From Palleronia pontilimi (GTDB lineage: Bacteria; Pseudomonadota; Alphaproteobacteria; Rhodobacterales; Rhodobacteraceae): 64,000 nt of DNA. A program made the translations under genes and the position numbers. A model generated the notes under the pieces. The model did not search any database and was not told the DNA's origin. It worked only from the letters and a program-made list of their open reading frames with translations. Of the stretch, positions 26,705-35,427 are shown one piece after another. The stretch is taken from NCBI RefSeq assembly GCF_016412875.1, contig NZ_JAEKPD010000001.1, positions 124,001 through 188,000 of the forward strand, in the 5' to 3' direction. Every line of letters starts with the position of its first letter. The first letter of the stretch is position 1.

Positions 26705-29212
26705 ATGAGCGTGGCGTGGCGCATCGCCCGGCGCGAGCTGCGTGGCGGGCTGAAGGGCTTCCGGGTCTTCCTGGCCTGTCTCGCGCTGGGGATCGCGGCC
26801 ATCGCCGCCGTGGGATCGGTGCGCGAGGCGATATCGGACGGGTTGGCGCAGGAAGGCGCGCGGATCCTGGGCGGCGATGCGTCGGTCGAGTTCACGTATC
26901 GGTTCGCCGAGCCCGACGAGCGCGCCGCGTTGGAGCGGCTGGGGGACGTTTCGGAGATCGTCGATTTCCGCTCGATGGCCGTGGCCGGGGACACCCGGGC
27001 GCTGACCCAGGTCAAGGGCGTCGACGACGCCTATCCCCTGCTGGGCGAGGTCGCGCTCGACCCCGAGCAGCCGCTGTCGGACGCGCTTTCGGGCGCCGTG
27101 CCAGGCGCGGTGATGGACCGCCTGCTGATCGACCGCCTGGCCCTCGAGGTCGGCGACACGTTCAGGCTGGGCACCAAGACGTTCAGGCTTGCGGGCGAGT
27201 TGGTGCGCGAGCCCGACAACGCGGGCGGCGGGTTCGATTTGGGCCCGCGCACGCTGCTCAGAACCGAAGACCTGGAAGGCTCGGGCCTGATCGCGCCGGG
27301 CACGTTGTTCGAGACCGAATACCGCCTGGCCCTGCCGCCCGAGGCCGACCTGGACCGCGCCGAGGCCCAGCTGGACGCGGCGCTGCCGGAGGCGGGGTAT
27401 CGCTGGCGCGACCGGCGCAACGGGGCGCCGGGCGTACAGCGCTTCGTGGATCGGCTGTCGTCTTTCCTGGTGCTCGTCGGGTTGGCCGGGCTGGCGGTGG
27501 GCGGCGTCGGCGTTGCCTCGGCCGTCCGTGCGCACATGGTCGAGAAGACCGCCACCATCGCCACCCTAAAGACGGTCGGGGCCGAAGGGCGCACGATCTT
27601 CGCCATCTACGGGCTGCAGATCGGCGTGCTGACCGCGCTGGGCCTTGCAATCGGGCTGGTGCTGGGCGCCGGTCTGCCGCTGGTGTTCGAGCCGCTCATC
27701 GCCGCGCGCCTGCCGCTGCCCGCCAATATCGGCATCTACCCCAAGCCGCTGCTGGAGGCCGCCCTTTACGGTGTGCTTGCCGCGGCGTTGTTCACCTTGT
27801 GGCCCCTGGCAAAAGCCCAGGACATCCGCGCGGCAACCCTGTTCCGCAACGCGGGCGGCTTGCCCGAAGGCCGTCCGCGCCGCGCCTTCCTGGCCGTCAT
27901 CGCCGGTCTGCTGGCCCTGCTGGTCGGCGCGGCCGCGTGGCTGTCGGGCCTGCCACTTCTGAGCCTTTACACCGCGCTTGGCCTCGGGGCCGCCTTCCTG
28001 GCGCTTGTCGCCATCTCGGAGGCCACGCGGCGGATCGCCCGTGCCCTGTCGCGGCGCCGCGCGCTGCGCGGGCGCTCGGCGCTTCGCCTTGCCATGGGCG
28101 CCGTCGGCGGTCCGGGGGGCGAGGCGCTGGCGGTGATCCTGTCGCTGGGGCTTGGATTGACCGTGCTGGCGGCCGTGGGACAAATCGACACCAACCTGCG
28201 CGGCGCGATCGAGCGCGATCTGCCGGATGTGGCCCCGAGCTATTTCATGGTCGACATCCAGCCCGGCCAGATCGACGGATTCCGCGCGCGGCTGGCGGAC
28301 GATCCCGGAGTCGAGGATGTGCAGACGGCGCCCATGCTGCGCGGCATCATCACCCGGATCAACGGGCAGGATGCCGCCCAGGTCGCGGGCGATCACTGGG
28401 TGCTGCGCGGCGACCGGGGCGTGACCTATTCCGACGCCCCGCCGCGCGATACGCAGATCACCGCCGGTGACTGGTGGCCCGCCGACTACAGCGGCCCCAA
28501 CCAGATCAGCTTCGCCGCGGAAGAGGCCGAAGAGCTGGGCATCGGGCTGGGCGACCGGCTGACCGTCAACATCCTGGGCCGCGACATCGAGGGCGAGATC
28601 ACGTCCCTGCGCGAGGTCGACTTCTCGACCGCCGGGATCGGCTTCATCCTTGCGATGAACCCGGCCGCGCTGCAGGGCGCGCCGCACACTTTCATCTCGA
28701 CCATCTACGCCGAGGAAAACGCCGAGGCCGCGATCTTGCGCGACCTGGCCGATGCCTATCCCAACATCACCGCGATCCGGGTGCGCGACGCCATCGACCG
28801 GGTGGCCGATATCCTGGGGAGCATCGCGGCCGCGGTCACCTATGGTGCGGCGGCGACGCTGGTCACCGGCGCTGTGGTGTTGCTGGGCGCGGCGGCGGCG
28901 GGGACCCGGGCCCGGATCTACGAGGCGGCGGTGCTGAAGACGCTGGGGGCCAGTCGCGCCACCATCCTTGCCAGCTTCGCGTTGCGCTGGGCGGCGCTGG
29001 GGCTGGCGGCGGGCCTCGTCGCGGTGGCGGCGGGCGGGGCTGCGGGCTGGGCCGTCAGCCGCTTCGTGATGGAGACGGATTTCGTCTTTGCCCCCGGCTC
29101 GGCGCTGCTGATCGTGGGCGGCGGTGTCCTGGGAACACTGTTGGCGGGCCTGGCCTTCGCCTGGCCGCCCCTTGCCGCCCGTCCCGCGCAGGTGCTGCGC
29201 GGCCACGAATGA
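26705..29212 (+). CDS. ABC transporter permease, YbbP-like (FtsX/MacB superfamily)
   Basis: 835 residues. A first membrane span after the basic N-terminus (RVFLACLALGIAAIAAVGSV), a large periplasmic domain, a three-span FtsX core (LVGLAGLAVGGVGVASAVRA), further central spans, a second periplasmic domain and a final three-span FtsX core at the end, about ten spans in all. This doubled architecture is the YbbP/LolCE-like class. It pairs with the ATP-binding protein upstream. Predicted to act on lipids, lipoproteins or peptides at the outer face of the inner membrane; substrate not known. Ends with ARPAQVLRGHE, as family members do. Confidence 0.88.
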   Translation: MSVAWRIARRELRGGLKGFRVFLACLALGIAAIAAVGSVREAISDGLAQEGARILGGDASVEFTYRFAEPDERAALERLGDVSEIVDFRSMAVAGDTRALTQVKGVDDAYPLLGEVALDPEQPLSDALSGAVPGAVMDRLLIDRLALEVGDTFRLGTKTFRLAGELVREPDNAGGGFDLGPRTLLRTEDLEGSGLIAPGTLFETEYRLALPPEADLDRAEAQLDAALPEAGYRWRDRRNGAPGVQRFVDRLSSFLVLVGLAGLAVGGVGVASAVRAHMVEKTATIATLKTVGAEGRTIFAIYGLQIGVLTALGLAIGLVLGAGLPLVFEPLIAARLPLPANIGIYPKPLLEAALYGVLAAALFTLWPLAKAQDIRAATLFRNAGGLPEGRPRRAFLAVIAGLLALLVGAAAWLSGLPLLSLYTALGLGAAFLALVAISEATRRIARALSRRRALRGRSALRLAMGAVGGPGGEALAVILSLGLGLTVLAAVGQIDTNLRGAIERDLPDVAPSYFMVDIQPGQIDGFRARLADDPGVEDVQTAPMLRGIITRINGQDAAQVAGDHWVLRGDRGVTYSDAPPRDTQITAGDWWPADYSGPNQISFAAEEAEELGIGLGDRLTVNILGRDIEGEITSLREVDFSTAGIGFILAMNPAALQGAPHTFISTIYAEENAEAAILRDLADAYPNITAIRVRDAIDRVADILGSIAAAVTYGAAATLVTGAVVLLGAAAAGTRARIYEAAVLKTLGASRATILASFALRWAALGLAAGLVAVAAGGAAGWAVSRFVMETDFVFAPGSALLIVGGGVLGTLLAGLAFAWPPLAARPAQVLRGHE

Positions 29213-29299
29213 TCCTCTGGACCGGCCCGGCACGGACCCGCGGCCGTGGTCGTGTGTGACCCCTTCCGCCTGCCGCATCCGCCAGGCGCGATTGCGGTG

Positions 29300-29327
29300 T
29301 TGACAGGCCCCGGCCCCCGCCTTAGGT
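29300..29327 (+). promoter_or_regulatory. Promoter of tRNA-Met
   Basis: A perfect -35 TTGACA at 29300-29305, a 16-base spacer and a weak -10 TTAGGT at 29322-29327, 14 bases before the tRNA. Strong -35 elements are usual for rhodobacterial stable-RNA promoters. Confidence 0.6.
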
Positions 29328-29341
29328 GAGGCGCCGGATGA

Positions 29342-29418
29342 GGCGTGATAGCTCAGCTGGTTAGAGCACAGCACTCATAATGCTGGGGTCGGCGGTTCAA
29401 GTCCGCCTCACGCTACCA
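29342..29418 (+). tRNA. tRNA-Met (anticodon CAT)
   Basis: Complete cloverleaf of 77 bases including an encoded CCA. The acceptor stem GGCGTGA pairs with TCACGCT (one G-T). The D arm is GCTC/GAGC, the anticodon stem CAGCA/TGCTG with loop CTCATAA (CAT at 29376-29378), and the T arm GGCGG-TTCAAGT-CCGCC. The body resembles elongator tRNA-Met more than initiator or the tilS-modified tRNA-Ile2. Confidence 0.95.
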
Positions 29419-29539
29419 TCCCTTCACCGCATTCCGATCCGGTCAATTCGATGGATTACGGTCCGCTGCGGGCGTTGGCCTTAACCGCGGGCTAAGATTT
29501 CTTCGCAATACCTTCACCGCCCAGGGCGAAGGTACGAGT

Positions 29540-32215
29540 ATGGATACCGAAGGACATATCACCCGCACCCAACGTCAGGCCGAACGCAGGACGCTGGCCA
29601 AGGCGCTGGGCATCGTGGTCGCACCGCTTCTGGCCGCGGCGTTCCTGGCGTGGATGGTCATGCAGGACAGTGCCGCGCGGCTGGACGCCGTGCAGGTCCA
29701 GATGCGCCTGATCGCCGCGTCCGACGAAGCCAGCCAGATCGTGTCCGAATTGCAGCGCGAGCGGGGGCGTTCGTCCGGTTTCCTGTCGTCCGGCGGCACC
29801 GAATTTGGGCCGGAACTGGCGATCCAGCGCGCCGCGACGGACGTCGTCCTGTCCGCTGGGAACGGCGTCGGCGCGCTTGTCGATCTGGGCGCGACCGGGC
29901 GGGACGACATCGATGCAGACCTGGACCTGCGCGTCGCCGCGGATCGGGCAAGCCAGCTTGTTTCGCGGCTGCCTGATATCCGGGGCCAGGTCGATGCGCT
30001 GACCTTGGACCGGCCGGGCATGATGGCGTTCTATACCGAGATCATCGACGCGCTGCTGACGATCACGGATCTGACGACGCTGGCCAGCACGGCGACCCCG
30101 GGTGAACGGCTGGGCGTGCTCGATGCCCTGCTGCAACAAGCGATCGAGTTTGCGGGCCAGGAACGCGCAGCGGGATCCAGCGCATTGACGGCAGACACGC
30201 CGTCCGAACGGATCCTGACCAACCTGTCCCGACTGGAAGCGCGCCAGGAGGTGTTGCTCGAGCGGTTTCGCCGACTTGCGCCTGCCGACCTGGTCGAGGA
30301 GCTGGACGGCGTGCTGGACAGCCCCGCGGCCCGAGCGCGCGACAGCATGCGCTCGGTCTTCGAGACACGGACGAAAATCTTGCCTGCTGCGGGCAATGCC
30401 TGGTTCGCGACGACGACCGACGTGATCGATCAGCTGGCCGCGCTGTCCTCCACGATCAGGTCCGCCCAGCAGACCGAGATCGCCGACGCACGGGCCGCGA
30501 TCCAGGCGCGCCACCTCACGGCGCTGACGGTCGCCACGATCGCTTTGGTGGTATCGCTCGGCTTTGCAATCTGGCAGTCGCGCGCTTTCGTGCGCCCGAT
30601 CCGCAACCTCGCGATCAGTCTCAGACGACTTGCCGACGGACACGAGAAGATCGAGGTCGAAGGCACCGACCGCGATGACCTGGTCGGCCTTCTGGGACGG
30701 TCGGTCGCGCGCCTGGTCGCGCTCGGCTCCGAGCGGTTCGAAGATCTGCTGTCCCACGCACCGATCGCCACCAGCATCGAGAATCTCGATGGAACGAAGA
30801 TCCGACACAACCCCGCCATGGCGCGCTTTCTGAACGTGGAGCCCGAATTCCTGAAAGAACGCCACCTTGCGGACTTCATGTCGAAAGAAGACCGGACCCG
30901 GGCGGAAGGCGAGCGCGACGCCTTCCTGGAAGGTGGCCAGGACACCCACCAGCTGGAGCTGATGTTCCACAGGCCCGATGGCTCGATCGTCTGGGGCAAC
31001 ATGACACGGATCTTCGTGCGCGGCACCGGGTCCATGTCGGATTTCGTCATCATGCAGGTTCTCGACGTCACCGAAGCCAAGCAGATCGAGATCGCCAAGA
31101 CAAATTTCGTATCGACCGTGAGCCACGAGTTGCGCACGCCGCTGACTTCGGTCAGCAGCGCCGTGGGGATGCTGCATGGGCAGGCGCGCGACGGCGGCGA
31201 CCAGATGCAGTTGCGGCTTCTGGACATCGCCAGCACGAATTGCCGTCGGCTGCTGACGCTGATCAATGACCTGCTGGACGTCGACCGCCTGTCGCAAGGC
31301 GGCGTCACGCTGTCGATGGAGCGCGAGGATATCGGCCTGATCGTCGAAGGCGCGCTGTCCGAGCTTGAACCCTATGCCCGCGACCTCGGCGTCACGATCC
31401 GCTTCACCAGACCCGATAGGGCCTATTTCTCGCGCACCGACAAGGATCGCGTGACCCAGGTCCTGGCCAACCTGATCTCGAACGCCGCCAAGTTCTCGCC
31501 AGCCGGATCGCAGGTCGACTTGAAGCTCGATCACGCGGATACGGACATGATCCGGGTGTCGGTCACCGACAGGGGGCCGGGGATCTCGGACGCCTTCGCG
31601 TCGCAGATCTTCGGGCGCTTCAAGCAACAGGACGGCTCGATTTCGCGCAGTCACGGCGGATCGGGGATCGGGCTGCACATTTCGCATGGCCTGATCGAAC
31701 AGCTTGGCGGCGATATCGGTTTTCACAACAACGAAGGCGGCGGCGCCACCTTCTGGTTCACGCTTCCCAGCATGGGCGAGATCGACCGGACCGGCACCCA
31801 TCGCAGGCGCGCGGCACCCAACCGGAACCTGCCCCACGTGCTGCACGTGGAAGACGACCCGAACTTCGCCGAGCTTTTGCATAACGTTCTGGACGGGCGG
31901 GCCGAGCTGACCCACGCGCGCTCGTTCGCCGCCGGGAAAGCGTGTCTTGCCTCGGACGCCTACGATCTGGTCTTGCTCGACTGGGAGCTTCCCGATGGCT
32001 CGGGCCTTGACCTGCTCGATGACCCGGCGCTGTCGTCGTCCTCCATACCGGTGATCGGCCTGTCGGCGAATGCGGACGCGATCCGTCCCGCGCGGGCCGA
32101 GTTGAACATCCTGAAATCGAAGATGTCGCTGGAAGAAATCGGCGAAATCATCCTGCGCGTCATCGGACGCCGCGCGCAAACGCGGGCCGAAACCGAGATG
32201 CGCAAGACCGGCTGA
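29540..32215 (+). CDS. NIT-domain hybrid sensor histidine kinase / response regulator
   Basis: 891 residues. Order: membrane span 22-42; periplasmic helical nitrate/nitrite-sensing-like (NIT) domain with the typical LQRERGRSSGFLSSGG; span about 327-347; HAMP; PAS about 392-510; HisKA with SHELRTPL (phosphorylated H529); HATPase with NLISNAAKFSP and GGSGIGLHI; receiver domain about 762-880 with the acidic pair in VEDD, phosphoacceptor D814 in LLDWELPDGSG and the conserved lysine in LKSK. All kinase boxes look intact. No response regulator or transport gene is adjacent, so the output is unknown. It follows a tRNA and stands alone. Confidence 0.9.
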   Translation: MDTEGHITRTQRQAERRTLAKALGIVVAPLLAAAFLAWMVMQDSAARLDAVQVQMRLIAASDEASQIVSELQRERGRSSGFLSSGGTEFGPELAIQRAATDVVLSAGNGVGALVDLGATGRDDIDADLDLRVAADRASQLVSRLPDIRGQVDALTLDRPGMMAFYTEIIDALLTITDLTTLASTATPGERLGVLDALLQQAIEFAGQERAAGSSALTADTPSERILTNLSRLEARQEVLLERFRRLAPADLVEELDGVLDSPAARARDSMRSVFETRTKILPAAGNAWFATTTDVIDQLAALSSTIRSAQQTEIADARAAIQARHLTALTVATIALVVSLGFAIWQSRAFVRPIRNLAISLRRLADGHEKIEVEGTDRDDLVGLLGRSVARLVALGSERFEDLLSHAPIATSIENLDGTKIRHNPAMARFLNVEPEFLKERHLADFMSKEDRTRAEGERDAFLEGGQDTHQLELMFHRPDGSIVWGNMTRIFVRGTGSMSDFVIMQVLDVTEAKQIEIAKTNFVSTVSHELRTPLTSVSSAVGMLHGQARDGGDQMQLRLLDIASTNCRRLLTLINDLLDVDRLSQGGVTLSMEREDIGLIVEGALSELEPYARDLGVTIRFTRPDRAYFSRTDKDRVTQVLANLISNAAKFSPAGSQVDLKLDHADTDMIRVSVTDRGPGISDAFASQIFGRFKQQDGSISRSHGGSGIGLHISHGLIEQLGGDIGFHNNEGGGATFWFTLPSMGEIDRTGTHRRRAAPNRNLPHVLHVEDDPNFAELLHNVLDGRAELTHARSFAAGKACLASDAYDLVLLDWELPDGSGLDLLDDPALSSSSIPVIGLSANADAIRPARAELNILKSKMSLEEIGEIILRVIGRRAQTRAETEMRKTG

Positions 32216-32279
32216 CCCGCGAACCCGCCCGCGCGATGCGGAAAGCCGCTGTCCGGACCCGGACGCCATTCACTGAAAA

Positions 32280-32302
32280 GGCGCCCCCGGAAAGAGGGCG
32301 CC
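32280..32302 (-). terminator. Terminator of the GMC oxidoreductase operon
   Basis: Perfect seven-base stem GGCGCCC/GGGCGCC with a nine-base loop, followed on the minus strand by TTTTC, 55 bases beyond the GMC stop. It may also end the histidine kinase transcript from the other side, where TTTTAT follows eight bases later. Confidence 0.7.
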
Positions 32303-32357
32303 ATGTCATGTTTTATCCAGCGCTCAAGGTGACGCCGCCGTGGCGGCGCCGCGAGCC

Positions 32358-33926
32358 TTAAAGGTTGCCCGCGCTCATCTCGCGCGCGATGTGGTCGGCC
32401 TGGCGGATCGCCAGCGCCACGATGGTCAGCGTCGGGTTCTCGGCCGCACCGGTGGTGAACTGCGAGCCGTCCGAGACGAACAGGTTGGCGATGTCGTGGG
32501 TCTGGCCCCACTTGTTCACGACGCCATCGGCCGCGTTCTCGCTCATCCGGTTGGTGCCCAGGTTGTGGGTGCTCGGATAGGGCGGCGTCGGCAGCGTGCG
32601 CGTGGCGCCCACCGAATCGTAGATCGCCATGCCCCGGTCATAGGCGTGGTTGCGCATGGCCACGTCGTTGGTGTGGTCCGAGTAATGCACGTTCGCGACC
32701 TTCAGGCCCCACTGATCCTCGGCATCGGACAGGGTGATGCGGTTGGTTTCCTGGGGCATATCCTCGCCCACGATCCACATGCCGGCCATGTTCTCGTAGT
32801 GATCCAGCGCGGTGGTGAACTCGCGGCCCCACGCACCGGGGTCGAGGAACGCGGCCATGAAGGGCAGGCCGAGGCTGAGGGTTTCCAGCTCGTAGCCGCC
32901 CACGAAGCCGCGGGACGGATCGTGCTTCGCCTCGTCCTGGATGATCCCGGCCATGGTGGTGCCGCGATACATGCGCACGGGCTTGTCGAAGATGCCGTAA
33001 ACCGAGCCGGTCAGGTGCCGCATGTAGTTGCGCCCCACCTGCCCCGAGCTGTTGGCCAGCCCGTCGGGGAACATCGTCGAGGCCGAGTTCAGCAGCAGCC
33101 GCGGGCTTTCCATCGAGTTGCCCGCCACGCAGACGATGCGCGCGGCCTGCATGTGCATGTCGCCGTTTTCGTCCAGATACTCGACGCCGGTGACCTTGCC
33201 GCTGTCGTCATGCACGATCCGCGCCACGTGGGCCTTTTCGCGCACTTCCAGGTTGCCGGTGGCTTCACCTTCGGGGATCTCGGTATAGGCGGTGGACCAC
33301 TTGGCGCCCCACTTGCAACCCTGGAAGCAGAAGCCGGTCTGCTGGCACATCATGCGGTCCTGGTCGTCGCGCGAATTGATGGCCATGTTGCCGGTGTGGA
33401 ACTCTTGGTAGCCCACGTTTTTCGCCCCGGCCGAGAAGACCTTGTAGTTGTTGTTGCCCGGCAGGCGCGGATTGTCGTTGGTGCCGGTGACGTTCATCTT
33501 CTTCTCGGCCTTGTCGTACCAAGACGCCATCTCGGCCCCGTCGATGGGCCAGTCCAGAAGGTTCGCGCCCTCGAGCGCGCCGTAATTCGTCAGCGCCTTC
33601 CACTCGTGGTCCTGGAAACGCAGCGACGCGCCGGCCCAGTGGGTCGTGGTGCCGCCCACCGCCTTCACGATCCAGGACGGCAGGTTGGAAAAGTCCTTGG
33701 CCACGCGCCAGTCGCCGCTGGTCGTGCGCATGTCGGTCCAGGCCAGCTGGCCGAAACTGTCCCATTCGTCGTTCAGGAAATCCTGGGGCAGGTAGCGCCC
33801 GCCCGCTTCCAGTGCCACGACGCTGATGCCCTTCTGGGCCAGTTCGTTGGCAAGGGTGCCGCCGCCGGCGCCGGTGCCGATGATCACGACGACGCTGTCG
33901 TCGGTCTTGTCAAAAGGTGCAGCCAT
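32358..33926 (-). CDS. GMC-family FAD dehydrogenase (gluconate 2-dehydrogenase alpha-like)
   Basis: 522 residues. FAD-binding GxGxxG motif GTGAGGG (17-23) in VVVIIGTGAGGGTLANELAQ, and the GMC C-terminal domain with STHNLGTNRMS and NPTLTIVALAIRQADHIARE, which carries the active-site His/Asn pair. The partner gene encodes a Tat-exported gluconate dehydrogenase subunit 3-like protein, so the enzyme is probably carried to the periplasm with it and oxidises a sugar, polyol or other alcohol. No cytochrome c subunit is adjacent, so the electron acceptor is open. Twelve bases separate it from its partner. Confidence 0.88.
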   Translation of the reverse strand: MAAPFDKTDDSVVVIIGTGAGGGTLANELAQKGISVVALEAGGRYLPQDFLNDEWDSFGQLAWTDMRTTSGDWRVAKDFSNLPSWIVKAVGGTTTHWAGASLRFQDHEWKALTNYGALEGANLLDWPIDGAEMASWYDKAEKKMNVTGTNDNPRLPGNNNYKVFSAGAKNVGYQEFHTGNMAINSRDDQDRMMCQQTGFCFQGCKWGAKWSTAYTEIPEGEATGNLEVREKAHVARIVHDDSGKVTGVEYLDENGDMHMQAARIVCVAGNSMESPRLLLNSASTMFPDGLANSSGQVGRNYMRHLTGSVYGIFDKPVRMYRGTTMAGIIQDEAKHDPSRGFVGGYELETLSLGLPFMAAFLDPGAWGREFTTALDHYENMAGMWIVGEDMPQETNRITLSDAEDQWGLKVANVHYSDHTNDVAMRNHAYDRGMAIYDSVGATRTLPTPPYPSTHNLGTNRMSENAADGVVNKWGQTHDIANLFVSDGSQFTTGAAENPTLTIVALAIRQADHIAREMSAGNL

Positions 33927-33938
33927 GATCGTTCTCCC

Positions 33939-34466
33939 TTACCCGATCCACGCGATGTCGTCGAAACCGCGGTTGATGTAGCCGCCCTGCGAATAGGACT
34001 CGCCCTCGTAGCCGAAGATCGGCCAGATTTCCTTCTGGTTATACAGGCCGGTCACCAGCCCGCCGCGCACGGTCTGGAAGAACGGATCGTCCTGCATGGC
34101 GCGCAGCACCTCGACACGGTCGGCTTCCCAGCCGATGTCGATGTAGTCGCTGCCCTTCATCTCGCGCGCGAGTGTGTTCAGCTTCCCCAGCCCGGCCTCG
34201 GCCATCTCGGCCTGCTCTTGGGTGTCGTAGCCCTTGATCGCGGCGGCGTAATACTGGTCGGCCACTTGGTCGTGCGGATAGATGTCGCGCGCCATCTGCG
34301 CCAATGTCGCGAAGCTTTCGGGCTTCATCGCGTTCATTTCCGTGGCCCAGGCCGCGTCGCGGCCCGCCACGTAGCCCGCGCCGATCACAAAGCTGGCGCC
34401 CGCGGCAGTTGCGCGCGACAGCAGCTCGCGCCGCGTCAGCCCTTTCGGGGATTTGGTGTCTTGCAT
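33939..34466 (-). CDS. Gluconate 2-dehydrogenase subunit 3-like Tat protein
   Basis: 175 residues from ATG 34466. Twin-arginine signal LTRRELLSRATAAGASFVIG, then a domain with ATLAQMARDIYPHDQVADQY, matching gluconate 2-dehydrogenase gamma (subunit 3) proteins. In that family this subunit lacks cofactors and acts as the export escort of the cofactor-loaded flavoprotein. It lies directly upstream of the GMC gene. A longer reading from 34526 would overlap the glyoxalase gene and is unlikely. AGGGAGGACACC before the ATG is a strong ribosome binding site. Confidence 0.85.
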   Translation of the reverse strand: MQDTKSPKGLTRRELLSRATAAGASFVIGAGYVAGRDAAWATEMNAMKPESFATLAQMARDIYPHDQVADQYYAAAIKGYDTQEQAEMAEAGLGKLNTLAREMKGSDYIDIGWEADRVEVLRAMQDDPFFQTVRGGLVTGLYNQKEIWPIFGYEGESYSQGGYINRGFDDIAWIG

Positions 34467-34522
34467 GGTGTCCTCCCTGACAAAGAAACCGCGCGGGTCC
34501 GTCGACCGGCGCGGCAGATGAA

Positions 34523-34918
34523 TCATTTGAAACGACCCGACCGTTCCAGAACCTCGATCTCGTAGCCATCGGGATCGGTGACGAAGAAGAAGCGGCCGAC
34601 CAGCGTGCCGCCGGGTGCGAATTCGACCAGCTTGCGCGGCTCGAGCCCTTCCGCCTTGAAGCGTTCGTGCTCGGCATCCAGATCGTCCACGGACACCGCA
34701 AGGTGGCCATAGCCGTTGCCCTTGTCGTAGGGCTGCGACTGGTCCTTGTTGATGGTCAGCTCAAGCTCGAACCCGGTCTCGTCGTTGCTGAGATAGACCA
34801 GCGTGAAGTCGTCGAAATCCAGCCGGTCCGCGACCTTCAGACCGAACGCGGTGTCGTAGAATGCGACGGATTTGTCTTCGTCCAGCACGCGAATCATGCT
34901 GTGGATCATCTTGGCCAT
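34523..34918 (-). CDS. VOC-family glyoxalase, lactoylglutathione lyase-like
   Basis: 131 residues from ATG 34918, chosen because GGAGGG lies five bases before it; the in-frame ATG at 34945 has no such site. Glyoxalase I-like fold: MIHSMIRVLDEDKSVAFYD, FELELTINKD, GYGHLAVSVDDLDAEHERF and FFVTDPDGYEIEVLER, with the metal ligands His and Glu in the usual places. Would detoxify methylglyoxal-type hemithioacetals or a related substrate. It is the first gene of the unit leading to the GMC dehydrogenase, suggesting that the pathway produces reactive carbonyls. Confidence 0.87.
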   Translation of the reverse strand: MAKMIHSMIRVLDEDKSVAFYDTAFGLKVADRLDFDDFTLVYLSNDETGFELELTINKDQSQPYDKGNGYGHLAVSVDDLDAEHERFKAEGLEPRKLVEFAPGGTLVGRFFFVTDPDGYEIEVLERSGRFK

Positions 34919-34970
34919 GGGCCCTCCGTTTTCTTGAGGGTCCATTAATTGCGGGAAGCGCGCGGGCGCG

Positions 34971-34988
34971 GTAGTAATCCGATACTAC
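34971..34988. promoter_or_regulatory. Inverted repeat upstream of the glyoxalase-GMC unit
   Basis: GTAGTA and TACTAC arms separated by six bases, centred 61 bases upstream of the glyoxalase start, in the 109-base gap behind the ribbon-helix-helix gene. The size and position fit an operator for a dimeric regulator. No regulator is assigned. Confidence 0.4.
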
Positions 34989-35027
34989 AGCGCGCCGATC
35001 GTCATACGCCTTTGGTCGTAGGTGGCG

Positions 35028-35318
35028 CTATTCCGCCGCCAGCGCGGTGGCCGGATCGTCCACGCTCTCAAGGAAAACCAGGCAAGCGCAGCGCAGAAGC
35101 GACGAGAAGTTCTGCGGCTCGCCCCGCGATTCCAGCACCTCGGAATGCAGGCGCGAAATGAAGCTGGGCGTGGTTTCGTCCTGGCTTTCGGCGATCCGGT
35201 CCAGAATGTCCCAGAAGGCGTTTTCCAGCCGGATCGACGTGCTTTGACCGTTCAGGCGCAGCCGTCGCGTCGACGCGGCATAGCGGTTTTCATCCTGATT
35301 GGCGAAGATATTGCACAT
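35028..35318 (-). CDS. Ribbon-helix-helix domain protein
   Basis: 96 residues from ATG 35318, which has AAGGA ten bases upstream; the in-frame ATG at 35357 adds nothing family-like. The stretch RRLRLNGQSTSIRLENAFWD followed by ILDRIAESQDETTPSFISRL is the RHH_4 type of ribbon-helix-helix fold, used for DNA binding by small dimeric regulators. Divergent from rimO and upstream of the glyoxalase-GMC unit in the same direction. Its target is unknown; regulating its own promoter or the downstream unit is possible. Confidence 0.82.
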   Translation of the reverse strand: MCNIFANQDENRYAASTRRLRLNGQSTSIRLENAFWDILDRIAESQDETTPSFISRLHSEVLESRGEPQNFSSLLRCACLVFLESVDDPATALAAE

Positions 35319-35427
35319 GGGTCGGATCCTTGGGGATGCGTAAAGTATAGGCGACATGAGGATACCGTCAATTCACGCGTCGTCGCAGCCCTTTCCACCC
35401 CGTTGCCAAGCGCCTATAGCCTGCGCC

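Noticed and set aside
29342-29418. tRNA-Met as an island attachment site
   Set aside because: No integrase or direct repeat of the tRNA 3' end is seen downstream; the following kinase looks native in base composition.
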